From positions 62,001 through 126,000 of the forward strand of contig CAWGKE010000013.1 in the NCBI GenBank assembly GCA_963823075.1: 64,000 nucleotides of DNA. Direction: 5' to 3'. The stretch is from UBA4732 sp963823075. GTDB lineage: Bacteria; Planctomycetota; Planctomycetia; Gemmatales; Gemmataceae. Below are positions 41,621 through 50,285 of this stretch, one piece after another. Position 1 is the stretch's first letter; each line of letters begins with the position of its first letter. Made by a program: the position numbers and the translations under genes. A model generated the notes under the pieces. The model was not told the origin of the DNA. It was given only the letters and a program-made list of their open reading frames with translations, and ran no database searches.

Positions 41621-42685
41621 TTATTTCGCGCCCACCTTTGGCAGGACGTTCTTGTCGATGCCCGCCTCGTCGGTGAAGTCCTCCACGTCCTTGACCAGCT
41701 CCCAGCTCTCGTGCAGCGTTGCTGTCTCACGCGGCTTGAGCGTCACGACCGGGCCGAGGCTCTCCATCTCCAGGAACTCCTGCTTGGTGAAGGTCTCGTA
41801 GTTGCAGCCGCCGTCTGGGTAGTTCGCCCCTTCCTCATAGCCGAAGCGCTTGACGAACAGCGTGCCGTCGTTGAGGTAGCCGGTCCAACCTAAGCGGTGG
41901 CTGAAACCGAGCTTGGTCGGTCCTTTCTTGGCGTCCTGCCGCAGCGTGATGTACTTGCTGCCGAGCGACCAGCGCGTGTCCGTAAAGTCGAAATACGGCC
42001 AGAGGATCATGGTCAGGCTGGGGCCGTAGTCGGCCGGCTTCGTCTCGGGCTTGACGGGGCCGGGGTGTGGGTGGTGCGGCGGCAGCGGGATGATCTCGAC
42101 GCCGCCCGGCGCCATCACCGACGGGAGCCACGCCGCCAGGTCGGTCGGCTTGTCGGCGATGTTGACGATCTCGTATTCGAGTTGAACGGCGCTGCCGCTC
42201 GGCCCCAGATGCACGTCCAGTACCTTTTGAATCCCGTATTCTTTTTCCGGCGCCGGAGTGAAGCGAATCAGGAAATCGCCTTTGGCGTCTTTCTGCGGCA
42301 CTTTAAAGTACTTCACCGGCCCATTGTCGGGGAAGTAGGTGCGCGTCACGTCCTCGGGGCCGACCCAGAGCCGCGTGCCGCCGCGGATCTGCCAGTCCTT
42401 TTCGCCGCTCTTGCCGAGCTGGTCCTCGAACTCCGCAAAGACGTTCTTGCCGCCGGTCAGCTTGTAGCTGATGATCCGCGGCCCCACGTCGAGCGTGACG
42501 ATCAGCTCGGCGTCGCCGTTGCTGATCTTGAGGTTGTGCTTCCAGCCCTTGTACTCGATTTCCTCGACCGTGACGCCCTTCTTGGGGTCGGCGGCGCGGG
42601 CGGGGCCGGAGAGGGTCGCCAGGCTGGTCAGCGCGGCGCAGACGGCCAGCGCCGGCGCACGAAGGAGAGAGAAAAACTCACGGAT
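41621..42685 (-). CDS. Exported mutarotase-like (DUF4380-like) protein
   Basis: A 354-residue protein. The N-terminus REFFSLLRAPALAVCAALTS, then a cleavage-like ARAADPKKG, is a good signal peptide. VTLDVGPRIISYKLTGGKN, GGTRLWVGPED and ELEYEIVN-like strands suggest a galactose-mutarotase-type beta-sandwich similar to DUF4380. No in-frame ATG/GTG/TTG precedes the signal peptide; the first, GTG 42487, would cut into the fold. ATC at 42685 sits where the start should be, behind GAGGA. The call is moderate and the fold inferred by pattern. Confidence 0.7.
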   Translation of the reverse strand: MREFFSLLRAPALAVCAALTSLATLSGPARAADPKKGVTVEEIEYKGWKHNLKISNGDAELIVTLDVGPRIISYKLTGGKNVFAEFEDQLGKSGEKDWQIRGGTRLWVGPEDVTRTYFPDNGPVKYFKVPQKDAKGDFLIRFTPAPEKEYGIQKVLDVHLGPSGSAVQLEYEIVNIADKPTDLAAWLPSVMAPGGVEIIPLPPHHPHPGPVKPETKPADYGPSLTMILWPYFDFTDTRWSLGSKYITLRQDAKKGPTKLGFSHRLGWTGYLNDGTLFVKRFGYEEGANYPDGGCNYETFTKQEFLEMESLGPVVTLKPRETATLHESWELVKDVEDFTDEAGIDKNVLPKVGAK

Positions 42686-42722
42686 GCGTCCTCGGGTGTG
42701 GGGTAAAGATACGCGGACACGC

Positions 42723-43052
42723 TCAGGGTCGGTCTTCGTCCGTGGGCAGGACGGGGGCTTCGTGGACCGTGTCCGGCGCCGGCGTGGCGTGGGCGGCGGC
42801 GGCCGGAGCGTCGGCGGCGTCCTGCGGCAGCTCCTTGCTGCCGACGATGGTGAGGTTCAGCCCGATCTGGACGGGCACCTTGACGCCTCCCACGTCGATT
42901 TCCGTCTTCTTGTTGAGGTACCAGCCGAGCGAGCCGGTCGAGAAGATCTTGACCGGAACCGGGATTTCCTCGTCGCCGATTTTGACCGTCACCGGCTTGG
43001 CCTTGGCGCGAAACTCGCCGCGGGTGATGGGACAGGTCGTTTTCTTGGCCAT
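42723..43052 (-). CDS. Hypothetical protein
   Basis: A 109-residue protein starting MAKKTTCPITRGEFRAKA, with a folded-looking first 75 residues (VKIGDEEIPVPVKIFSTGSLGW, then VPVQIGLNLTIVGSKELP) and an Ala/Pro-rich tail. No signal peptide or membrane segment. I do not recognise the family. It lies upstream of the mutarotase-like gene on the same strand. Confidence 0.65.
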   Translation of the reverse strand: MAKKTTCPITRGEFRAKAKPVTVKIGDEEIPVPVKIFSTGSLGWYLNKKTEIDVGGVKVPVQIGLNLTIVGSKELPQDAADAPAAAAHATPAPDTVHEAPVLPTDEDRP

Positions 43053-43144
43053 GTCGAGCCTCGGGTGTGTCGAAAGGTTACGCCGGCGTCGGCCGGACCA
43101 CGGGGCGAATCATACCATGCCTTCCCCCTGCGCCGCAAGCGCGA

Positions 43145-43564
43145 TTATGCTCCGGGAGAAGTTTTCAGCGATTCCGGCAGGTCGGCGCTCGCCAGGAACG
43201 TGGCCGCGTCCAGCGCTCCCCCGCCGGCGTCAATCGTCCCCGGACCCGCCTCCGCAAAGGCCCACGCCAGGGCGTTCCTCGCTTGCAGCACGGCCGGCCC
43301 GGCGTTGCCCCACGTCACGAAAATCAGCCGAGCGCCGTCCCACCGCACGGTCACCATGCCGTCGGCCGCGGCGACGCGGACCTCGCGCCAGCCGTCGGCC
43401 GGCTCCTCATCCGGGAACGCCGGCTGGCCGTCGATCATGCGCATCTTCACCGCCAGGCCACGCCGCAGCAGCAGGTCGCGCACCGCCGGCCAGGACGGGG
43501 GCCGACCGGCAGCGAAGGAGGCCGTCAGGTTCGGCGCGTGGTTTCCGGGAGATTCTAATCGCAT
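43145..43564 (-). CDS. Hypothetical protein
   Basis: A 139-residue protein with no signal peptide. DLLLRRGLAVKMRMIDGQPAF and GWREVRVAAADGMVTVRWDG suggest a small alpha/beta fold; the C-terminus is Ala-rich. No family recognised. It lies 32 bases downstream of rimK on the same strand and may be its last operon partner. Confidence 0.55.
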   Translation of the reverse strand: MRLESPGNHAPNLTASFAAGRPPSWPAVRDLLLRRGLAVKMRMIDGQPAFPDEEPADGWREVRVAAADGMVTVRWDGARLIFVTWGNAGPAVLQARNALAWAFAEAGPGTIDAGGGALDAATFLASADLPESLKTSPGA

Positions 43565-43596
43565 TCCGCCGATCCTCCTTCATACGGCGCGATCGG

Positions 43597-44514
43597 TCAC
43601 GACGCCTGCTTGGCGCCGTCGGCCTCGGGTCCGGGCTGGTGCTGCAATTCGCGCTCGATCTGCTCGATGACCGCCTCGGCCACGTCCACGCCGGTGGCCT
43701 TCTGAATGCCCTCCAAGCCCGGCGACGAGTTGACCTCCATCACCATCGGCCCCTCGTCCGATTCGATCAGATCGACGCCGGCCACGCGCAGCCCCAGCAC
43801 GCGCGCCGCCGCCAGCGCGGTGCGGCGGTATTCGGAGCGCAGCCGGACTTTCTTGGCCTTGCCGCCGCGGTGCAGGTTGGAGCGGAACTCGCCGGCCACC
43901 GCCTTGCGCTTCATCGCCGCCACGACCTTGCGGCCGACCACCAGGGCGCGAATGTCGGCGCCCTTCGACTCCTTGATGAATTTCTGGATCAAGATGTTTT
44001 GCTCCAGGCCGTGGAACGCCTCGATGACGGACTCGGCCGCTCGCTCGCTCTCGGCCAAAACGACGCCGATGCCCTGCGTGCCCTGGAGCAGCTTGACCAC
44101 GACCGGCGGCCCCTCGAGCTTCTCGATGCAGACGGGGACGTGGTCGGCCTGGCGCGTGTAGACGGTCGGCGGCATACCGATGTCGTGGCGGCTGAGGAGC
44201 TGCAAGCAGCGCAGCTTGTCGCGCGACCGGGCGATGGCCTGCGATTCGTTGATGCAGTAGACGCCCATCATCTCGAACTGGCGCACCACCGCCAGGCCGA
44301 AGAACGTGATCGACGCCCCGATGCGTGGGATCACCGCATCGACGCGGCCGACCGGCCGGCCCTGGTAGAGCAGCTCGGGATTGCGCCGGCTGAGATGGAT
44401 ATCAAATTGAAGCGTATCCAGAATATCCATTTCATGGCCGCGGCGCCGGCCGGCCTCCGCTAACATGCGGGTGCTGTAAAGGGACTCCTGGCGCGACAGG
44501 ATGACGATTCGCAT
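43597..44514 (-). CDS. rimK: RimK-type ATP-grasp glutamate ligase
   Basis: A 305-residue ATP-grasp ligase of the RimK family, which adds glutamate to protein S6 or related substrates. MRIVILSRQESLYSTRML opens it; PPVVVKLLQGTQGIGV is the ATP-binding loop (near residue 137). DIRALVVGRKVVAAMKR and the metal-binding MEVNSSPGLEGI (near 265) follow. Length is normal. It starts 3 bases after a retropepsin-like gene, a pairing known for RimK systems. The target protein is not determined. Confidence 0.93.
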   Translation of the reverse strand: MRIVILSRQESLYSTRMLAEAGRRRGHEMDILDTLQFDIHLSRRNPELLYQGRPVGRVDAVIPRIGASITFFGLAVVRQFEMMGVYCINESQAIARSRDKLRCLQLLSRHDIGMPPTVYTRQADHVPVCIEKLEGPPVVVKLLQGTQGIGVVLAESERAAESVIEAFHGLEQNILIQKFIKESKGADIRALVVGRKVVAAMKRKAVAGEFRSNLHRGGKAKKVRLRSEYRRTALAAARVLGLRVAGVDLIESDEGPMVMEVNSSPGLEGIQKATGVDVAEAVIEQIERELQHQPGPEADGAKQAS

Positions 44515-44517
44515 GGC

Positions 44518-44973
44518 TCAATCCTTCCGCAAGACGTATTTCCGCGCCACGTCCACGACGAAACCGCCGGCCAGGGCCTCGCGGCCCAGGATCATCGGGA
44601 ACCTCATGCCGTGCCGGCGGGTGATGGTGAGGCGAATGCGTTTCTCCACGGGACCGAGACGGACGATCGCCTCGATCATCGGCCGCTCCTCGCGGCCGCC
44701 GCCGCTGTTGGTGACGTGAACCATGCGCAGCACCGGCGCCTCGACGAGCGTCGTCCGATCGGGCCGGCGCCGATTCAGGGCCAGCCGCAAGCGAACGATC
44801 CGCCGGCCGGCCGCGTCCACCAGTTCGCAGTCGTCCGCCCCGAGGGCCGACGTGTACGCCCCGGTGTCGATCTTGACGCGGACGTTGCGCAGCCCCCATT
44901 CGGGGAAATCAAGGCGCTCCTTCCATCCGATCAGGAGCGGTCGGGGCGTCGGTTCGGATGGCTCCGGCGTCAT
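44518..44973 (-). CDS. RimK-associated retropepsin-like protease
   Basis: A 151-residue single-domain aspartic protease-like protein. VKIDTGAYTSALGADDCEL carries the IDTGA catalytic motif near residue 35, and FPMILGREALAGGFVVDV closes the fold. Such proteins (annotated as ATP-dependent zinc proteases or RimB-like) are commonly encoded beside rimK and may trim or cleave glutamyl tails (inference from family context). It precedes rimK by 3 bases. Its start overlaps the frame-shifted end of the upstream gene. Confidence 0.85.
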   Translation of the reverse strand: MTPEPSEPTPRPLLIGWKERLDFPEWGLRNVRVKIDTGAYTSALGADDCELVDAAGRRIVRLRLALNRRRPDRTTLVEAPVLRMVHVTNSGGGREERPMIEAIVRLGPVEKRIRLTITRRHGMRFPMILGREALAGGFVVDVARKYVLRKD

Positions 44974-46191
44974 GAACGGCTGGCTCCTTACGGGGAGGAA
45001 GCGGCGTGTCAGGCGGCGGCGCGGCGGCCTGCCGCTGGCGGCGCCACTCGGTCACTTGCAGGGCCGCCAGCACGGCGACGATCAGGCCGGCCGCGAAGCC
45101 GATCGCCATCGGCCGCCAGTCCGGCCACGCGCCGGCGGACGCGGGCAGGGGGGCGGCGCCGGCTGCGGCGCCGGCGCTTGCGGCGCCGCGGCATAGAGCT
45201 GGTCGCGCAGCGCCATGGCCGTTTCGTTGGCCAGGTCCCCGCCGACCGGCGGCAGCAGCAGGCCGCGCGGCGAAACCGCCCACATCAACGGGTGAAAGTC
45301 CCTTCGGAACTTCGTCGGATCGCTTTGAACGGCATTTATCAGCTTGGCGGCCTCCGGCGCGGCCTGCTTGAGGAAGCTGCGGTGATCCCGGAACTCCTTG
45401 TCGCTGATCGTGCCCGCGAAGGAGATGTCCTCGAAGACTTGGGCGGCCTCCGCCACGTCGCCCCGGCAATTCAGCAGCTCACCCAGTTGCCAGTAAAGAC
45501 GATCGTCATAAGGGGACCAGATGAGCAGCTGGGAGACGATTTCGTAGGCGTCCGGCGGCAGGTCGTCCCACAACTTCCATGGCACGATCTCGACCTCGTA
45601 TTCGCTGGGCCGGCTCGGCGCCCCGAACAGCAGGTCCATGCCCTTGACGGGTTTCGGCTCATTCAGGCGCCACTTCAGCAGTTTAAGGTAATAGCCCTCG
45701 ACGCGGCGATCCCAGGCCAGTTGGCCCCCCGTCCACCCGGCTTGGATGGACGGCCAGACGGCCAGGGCGTCGGTTTCCTTCTCGACGGCCCCGCGCAGCT
45801 CGTTGATGCCCTGGTAGGCGACGGCCAGGTTCGCCAGGACGAAGGGGTTCTTCTGGTCGGCTTCGCTGAGCACCCGGATGGCGTCGTTGGGCCGGTTCAT
45901 GCGAAGATAGCACGCCCCCAGGTTGATGCGATCCGTGGTCGTCCAGGCGGCGGGCGCCTTTTTCTCCAGTTCCGCCGCCTGCTGTTCGTACAGGCTCATC
46001 GGCTGGTTCGGCTGGCGCGCGACGCCCGCAGCCCGCAGCGGCGCCAGCACCAGTCGAATCTGGTCACGGTTGGTCGGCAAGGGCGGATAGCGCGCCTGCA
46101 GCGGGTCGTCGAGGTCGTAGACCCCCGCCCGGCCGGCGCCGGCCGTCAGCGCGACCGCCAGCGCCGCGATGGCCATTCCCGTGCGCCGCAT
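44909..46191 (-). CDS. Exported or membrane protein with TPR-like region, one frame break
   Basis: The frame from ATG 46191 starts with a signal-like segment (RRTGMAIAALAVALTAG) and holds repeat-like helices (NLGACYLRMNRPNDAIRVL, VLANLAVAYQGINEL). Near 45160, in a GCCGCC-rich tract, the frame breaks. The next frame adds a C-terminal membrane helix (PMAIGFAAGLIVAVLAALQV) and a Pro-rich tail ending at 44909. That membrane helix is the reason to join the two. Function unknown; perhaps co-transcribed with the protease and rimK. Confidence 0.65.
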
Positions 46192-46196
46192 CGCTG

Positions 46197-46513
46197 TCAC
46201 CTCGCTTCCCCTGCAACCGGGACCCTGGGGCCTGGTCCCTCTGCGGACGGCGGGCGGCCGCCGGTCAGGTTTGTCCACAGCGCCGCGCCGAGCCGATCAC
46301 TCCCCACGGCACGCCCCACCAGCCCAGCAATAGCGTGACCAGGATATACGGCAGTCCACGCAGCCACGCCCACTGGCCCGGCCTCAGGACGTGGACGCGG
46401 CTGGTGCGCCACAACGTCAGAGCAAGGCACGAAATACAGTATTCAAATACCACGGCGCGCTCGCCGGCCGGCGATACGGCGGGGCTGTTGGTCGAGGCGT
46501 TCACCCTGTTCAT
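46197..46513 (-). CDS. Small membrane protein, one frame break
   Basis: The frame from 46513 contains VFEYCISCLALTLWRTSRV and LPYILVTLLLGWWGVPWGV, two hydrophobic segments of a type common in small planctomycete membrane proteins. Near 46285 the frame breaks, and the next frame continues ALWTNLTGGRPPS to a stop at 46197. I join them because the product then ends as such proteins normally do. Function unknown. Confidence 0.5.
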
Positions 46514-46620
46514 TATACAGAGGAGCTGCGGAAACGCCTGCCGGCGAACCCTTGCCCCGGTCGCGTCCGCCGATGTAACATGCGGACAGGCGCTTCGGGC
46601 AACGGCGCGGGAGACCCGGC

Positions 46621-47781
46621 ATGAGTACGGCGATCGTCTGTCACGGCTGTGGTGCGCGTCTGCCCGTTGCGGACGACTATCCGCGCAACAAGATGCAGTG
46701 TCCCGAGTGCGGCGTGATATGTCCGGTGCCGCCGCGGCCGGCCGGGAAAAAGAAGGCCGAGGAACGCAAGCCGGCCGAGGACGCGTTGGGGCATGGTCTG
46801 GAGACCATGCCCCAACGCGGGGACGAACCCGCGGCGCCGGCTCGCCCCGCCGCGCCGCCGCGGCCGGCGACGGTCGCGGAGGAGCCGACGCCGGCCGGCA
46901 AGGGCCTGGCGAATTGCCCCACCTGCGGCGAGCTGGTCCGCGTCCCGGAGCGCAAGAAGGGGCGGCGCGGCCCGTGCCCCGCCTGCGGCGCCGACTGGCC
47001 GGCGCCGAAGAAGAAGCCGGCGCCGCCGACCGCCGCCGTCCCGCCGCCGCCGGACGAGTTCGCCGGCTCGTCGCCGGACGAGGACCCCGAATCCGGCAAC
47101 CCCTACCGCACCGCCGACGGCGGCGCCCGCCGCTGCCCCGGATGCAGCGACTTGCTGGGGCCGGAAATCGTCGTCTGCGTCCGCTGCGGCTTCGACCTGC
47201 GCATGGGGCGCAAGGTCGTCAAGGAATACGGAAAGTTCGAGCGGTCGTGGGACTCGGGCATGCCGCCGGCCACGCGCTGGGTGCTGTTCGCGCTATGCCA
47301 GGCCGTCGCCCTGATTGCAATCGCCGCCGCCTGCTTCGCGGTCGATGATTCGCCCTCCGTCGCCGTGCCGACGTTCCTGATTTCCTGGCTGATCTACACG
47401 GGCATGACGGCCTTCCTGCTCGGCTCCTACGACCACGTCTTCCTGAAGCGTTACAAGTCCGGCCGGGTCGATCTTGTCAGGACTTTGCGGATCGCTTTCA
47501 TCCCGTTCAGGCCGAGGCCGATCGACGTGCGCGAATACTTCGGCGTCGTCGGCGGCCGCGAGGCGGGCGTCGGGACGTGGGAGTGGACGATCTGCGTGTT
47601 CCTGCTGCTGTCCGGCGTGTTTCCCGCGGTCGTCTGGTGGTATTGCACGATTTACAAGATCGTCTATACAGTCTCCCTGACCGGCCAGCATGGGGCGGTG
47701 GAGGTCCAGGTGTACCGCGGTTGGGGCGAGGAGCAGATGACCGAGATCCAGCACGCGCTGCGGGACGCGATGACGGTTTGA
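46621..47781 (+). CDS. Multi-zinc-ribbon membrane protein, unknown
   Basis: A 386-residue protein. Three zinc ribbons occur in the N-terminal half: CHGCG...CPEC (residues 8-33), CPTC...CPAC (about 99-122) and CPGC...CVRCG (about 168-190), linked by Pro/Ala-rich stretches. Four or so hydrophobic segments follow after residue 220. A palindromic repeat is embedded in the coding region and encodes LGHGLETMPQRG. Function unknown; the design is the same as in the protein at 10776-11390. Confidence 0.75.
   Translation: MSTAIVCHGCGARLPVADDYPRNKMQCPECGVICPVPPRPAGKKKAEERKPAEDALGHGLETMPQRGDEPAAPARPAAPPRPATVAEEPTPAGKGLANCPTCGELVRVPERKKGRRGPCPACGADWPAPKKKPAPPTAAVPPPPDEFAGSSPDEDPESGNPYRTADGGARRCPGCSDLLGPEIVVCVRCGFDLRMGRKVVKEYGKFERSWDSGMPPATRWVLFALCQAVALIAIAAACFAVDDSPSVAVPTFLISWLIYTGMTAFLLGSYDHVFLKRYKSGRVDLVRTLRIAFIPFRPRPIDVREYFGVVGGREAGVGTWEWTICVFLLLSGVFPAVVWWYCTIYKIVYTVSLTGQHGAVEVQVYRGWGEEQMTEIQHALRDAMTV
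46782..46819. repeat. Palindromic repeat inside zinc-ribbon gene
   Basis: Perfect 18-bp inverted arms (46782-46799 and 46802-46819) separated by 2 bases, in the coding region of the gene at 46621, between two zinc ribbons. It preserves the reading frame. Confidence 0.8.
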
Positions 47782-47879
47782 ACGGCCCCTTCCACCCGGC
47801 CCGCCGACCCCGTAAAATACTTCGGCACGTTTCGGCGTCTCGGTCGGGGTCCGCTTTCTCGTCGCAGGGAACCACCGTC

Positions 47880-49331
47880 ATGCGTCGCACCTGGCTTCCG
47901 GTCGTCTGCCTGCTCCCGATGCTCGCCGCCCTGGGCAGCGCCCAGCCTCCCGCGGCGCCGAATCCGCCGCCGGCGCCCGTGCCGCCCGGCGCCCCGTCGG
48001 CGACCCCGATCACTTCGACCACCCCCGCGGACGACGAACAAACGCTCAAGGACGCCAAGGTCGGCGTGGACGGCCCCGGTCTGCTGGCCTATTTCCAGCA
48101 GCACACCACCCCGGCCGATCAGCAGGAACGCATTGGCGGACTGATCCGTCAGCTCGGCGACGATTCCTGCAAGGTGCGCGAGAAGGCCTCGGCCGACCTG
48201 GCCAAGCTCGGCGCCGCGGCTGTCCCCTACCTGCGCCGGGCGCTGAACGACGGCGACGAGGAGATCAGGGAGCGGGCGGAAAACCTCACGAAGAACGCCG
48301 AGGGCGTCGAGAACCGGGCGGCCCAGAGCGCGGCCGCGGCCCGGCTGATCCGCCAGCGGGCGCCGAACGGGGCGGCGGCGGCGCTCCTGGCCTACGCCCC
48401 CGACGCCGACAGCGACGCCGTCGAGGACGAGGTCGTGGCCGCCCTGGCCGTTCTCGGCGTTCACGACGGCAAGGTGGACGCGGCCGTGGTCGCCGCCCTC
48501 AAGGACAAGGCGCCGGGCCGCCGCGCCGCCGCCGGCGTGGTCCTCGGCCGGTCGGGCACGGCCGAGCAGCGCGCCGACGTGCAGAAGCTGCTGGCTGACG
48601 CCGATCCGCGCGTCCGCTTCCGGGCGGCGCAGGGGCTGCTGGCCGGGCGCGACCGCGCCGCCGTCCCTGCTCTGATCGCCCTGGTGAAGGACGGGCCGCC
48701 CGACCTGGCCTACCAGGCCGACGAGCTGCTCAGCTGCGCCGTCGGCGCCCACATGGCGCACGTGCCCTACGGCCAAGACGCCCAGAGCCGACAGAACTGT
48801 CGGGCCGCCTGGACGGCCTGGGCGCTGAAGAACGCCAAACAGGTGGACCTCTCCCGCGCGGAGGTGGACTTGCCGCCGTTCAACCCGGCGCTGCGGGCGC
48901 GAGACGTGGCGCGCCAGTGCTTCGCCTCCCTCATCGCCGGCGACCTGGCTGCGTTCAAACGGACGACCGACGTTCCGTTCCACATGTTCGGCGAGCCGAA
49001 CCACAACAAGCGCGAGGAGCTGGAAGGCGTCTTCAACGAGAACCCAATGGGCGTGCGCGGCCAGCCGTTTTATCCGCTGCTGGTGGGCGCGGCGCCGCTG
49101 TCCGAGTTTGGGCAGGCCAATCCCGGCCAGGCCGCCCAGCCGGCGGACGTCGGGTTTGTGAACAACTGCAAACCGGGCGATCTGGTCCTGTTCGTGGTGC
49201 AGCAGCAGCAGATCGGCGCGCCGAACCAGATCGACGCGACGCAGGGCAACCTCTTTCTGGTCCGCCTCAGCGGCGACCAGCCGCACGTCGTCGGGATCAA
49301 TCAGAATCGTCAGGGGATAAAATATAACTGA
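47880..49331 (+). CDS. Exported HEAT-repeat protein
   Basis: A 483-residue protein. A signal peptide (RRTWLPVVCLLPMLAALGSA) is followed by a Pro-rich linker and HEAT-like helical repeats (about residues 75-300: VREKASADLAKLGAAAVPYL, RRAAAGVVLGRSGTAEQRADV, RFRAAQGLLAGRDRAAVPAL). A separate C-terminal region after residue 340 has ARQCFASLIAGDLAAFKRTT, resembling a nuclear-transport-factor-2-like fold. Probably periplasmic or surface scaffold. A family A palindrome lies immediately after the stop. Confidence 0.85.
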   Translation: MRRTWLPVVCLLPMLAALGSAQPPAAPNPPPAPVPPGAPSATPITSTTPADDEQTLKDAKVGVDGPGLLAYFQQHTTPADQQERIGGLIRQLGDDSCKVREKASADLAKLGAAAVPYLRRALNDGDEEIRERAENLTKNAEGVENRAAQSAAAARLIRQRAPNGAAAALLAYAPDADSDAVEDEVVAALAVLGVHDGKVDAAVVAALKDKAPGRRAAAGVVLGRSGTAEQRADVQKLLADADPRVRFRAAQGLLAGRDRAAVPALIALVKDGPPDLAYQADELLSCAVGAHMAHVPYGQDAQSRQNCRAAWTAWALKNAKQVDLSRAEVDLPPFNPALRARDVARQCFASLIAGDLAAFKRTTDVPFHMFGEPNHNKREELEGVFNENPMGVRGQPFYPLLVGAAPLSEFGQANPGQAAQPADVGFVNNCKPGDLVLFVVQQQQIGAPNQIDATQGNLFLVRLSGDQPHVVGINQNRQGIKYN

Positions 49332-49335
49332 TATT

Positions 49336-49387
49336 CGTTTAGCCGCTCTTCGCAGAAGAGCGCTCTTCTGCGAAGAGCGGCTAAACG
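49336..49387. repeat. Palindromic repeat, family A copy 2
   Basis: A 52-bp perfect palindrome (two 26-bp arms, no loop) between the convergent ends of the HEAT and hydrolase genes. It has the same layout as 531-591, TAGCCGC-NN-TTCGCAGAA-NN-GCG, with GG/CC replaced by TC/GA in a paired manner. It may serve as a bidirectional transcript end. Confidence 0.85.
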
Positions 49388-49391
49388 GGTT

Positions 49392-50285
49392 TCATTGATG
49401 CGCCTGTTTTTGCAGCCACGTTACGAGGTCTCGGAGGTGCCGTTCGGGGTCCGGCTCGAATTCCAGCGTGTGATGGGCCTCGGGGTACTCGACGACCTCC
49501 TTCGGCCCGGCGAATCGTTCGACGAAGCGGCGCGTCGCATCGTTGTCGATGATGCGGTCGCGGCCGGCCAGCATCAGCAGCACCGGCAGACGTATCCGCG
49601 GGCCAATGTCCCTCAAGTAAAAGTCGAGAAGGACGCTCCCAAACAGGAAGCGGGCCGTCGCCCGCCGCAGCGACAGCGGATCTTCGCGCAGGAACGCCAG
49701 CCATTTTTCCGTCGCCGTGAACAGGGCCGGGTCGCTCAGCGGGACCGGGAACGTCCGCGTCGGCCGGGACAGCCGCGCCCAGACGACGCCCCACTTCTCC
49801 CGCGGCGACAGCGACACCCGCGGCCGGAAACCCGGACAAAGAAGGGCGATTCCATCCATCAATCCGGGGCGATGCTTCTCCACGCCGACCGCCGTCTTGC
49901 CGCCCCAGGAAATCCCGACCACGAACGTCTTCTTCGCCGGCTCCGTGCGCCTTTTCTCCTCCAGAAACTCCGCCACGTCCTGCAAGAGGCGGCGGAAGCT
50001 GGGCGTATCGCCGCGGGCCTCTTCATTGAGGCCGGAGCCGCGGCGGTCGAGGAAGTACACGTCGAAGCCGGCCTCCGCCAGGCGCCGGCAGGAGTGGACG
50101 TACCAGCCGCCGTGGCTCTGGATGCCGTGGATGCAAACGATGCGGGCCGCCGCTCCCTCACCCCTACCCCTCTCCCCCACGATGGGGGCGAGGGGTGGGG
50201 GTGAGGGGGCGGCGTAACGCCGATAGCGCCAGCGATAGCCGTCGCTGGCCGTGTGGGTTTCGAGGGTGAAGCCGTCGCCGTTCAG
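49392..50285 (-). CDS. Alpha/beta hydrolase
   Basis: A 297-residue alpha/beta-hydrolase. The oxyanion region is CIHGIQSHGGWYV, the nucleophile elbow GISWGGKTAV (Ser near residue 128), the acid DRIIDND, and the catalytic His AHHTLEFEP. No ATG/GTG/TTG lies at the expected start. CTG 50285 overlaps the upstream gene's TGA (CTGA) behind AAGGAGA, so it is the likely start. A palindromic repeat inserts APSPPPLAPIVGERGRGEG near residue 25. Substrate unknown. Confidence 0.83.
   Translation of the reverse strand: MNGDGFTLETHTASDGYRWRYRRYAAPSPPPLAPIVGERGRGEGAAARIVCIHGIQSHGGWYVHSCRRLAEAGFDVYFLDRRGSGLNEEARGDTPSFRRLLQDVAEFLEEKRRTEPAKKTFVVGISWGGKTAVGVEKHRPGLMDGIALLCPGFRPRVSLSPREKWGVVWARLSRPTRTFPVPLSDPALFTATEKWLAFLREDPLSLRRATARFLFGSVLLDFYLRDIGPRIRLPVLLMLAGRDRIIDNDATRRFVERFAGPKEVVEYPEAHHTLEFEPDPERHLRDLVTWLQKQAHQ
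50148..50214. repeat. Palindromic repeat inside hydrolase gene
   Basis: 31-bp inverted arms (50148-50178 and 50184-50214) with three mismatches and a 5-base loop, in the coding region of the hydrolase. It is C-rich on one arm and G-rich on the other, and resembles the repeat at 58409-58456 in composition and in the Pro-rich peptide it encodes. Confidence 0.75.
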
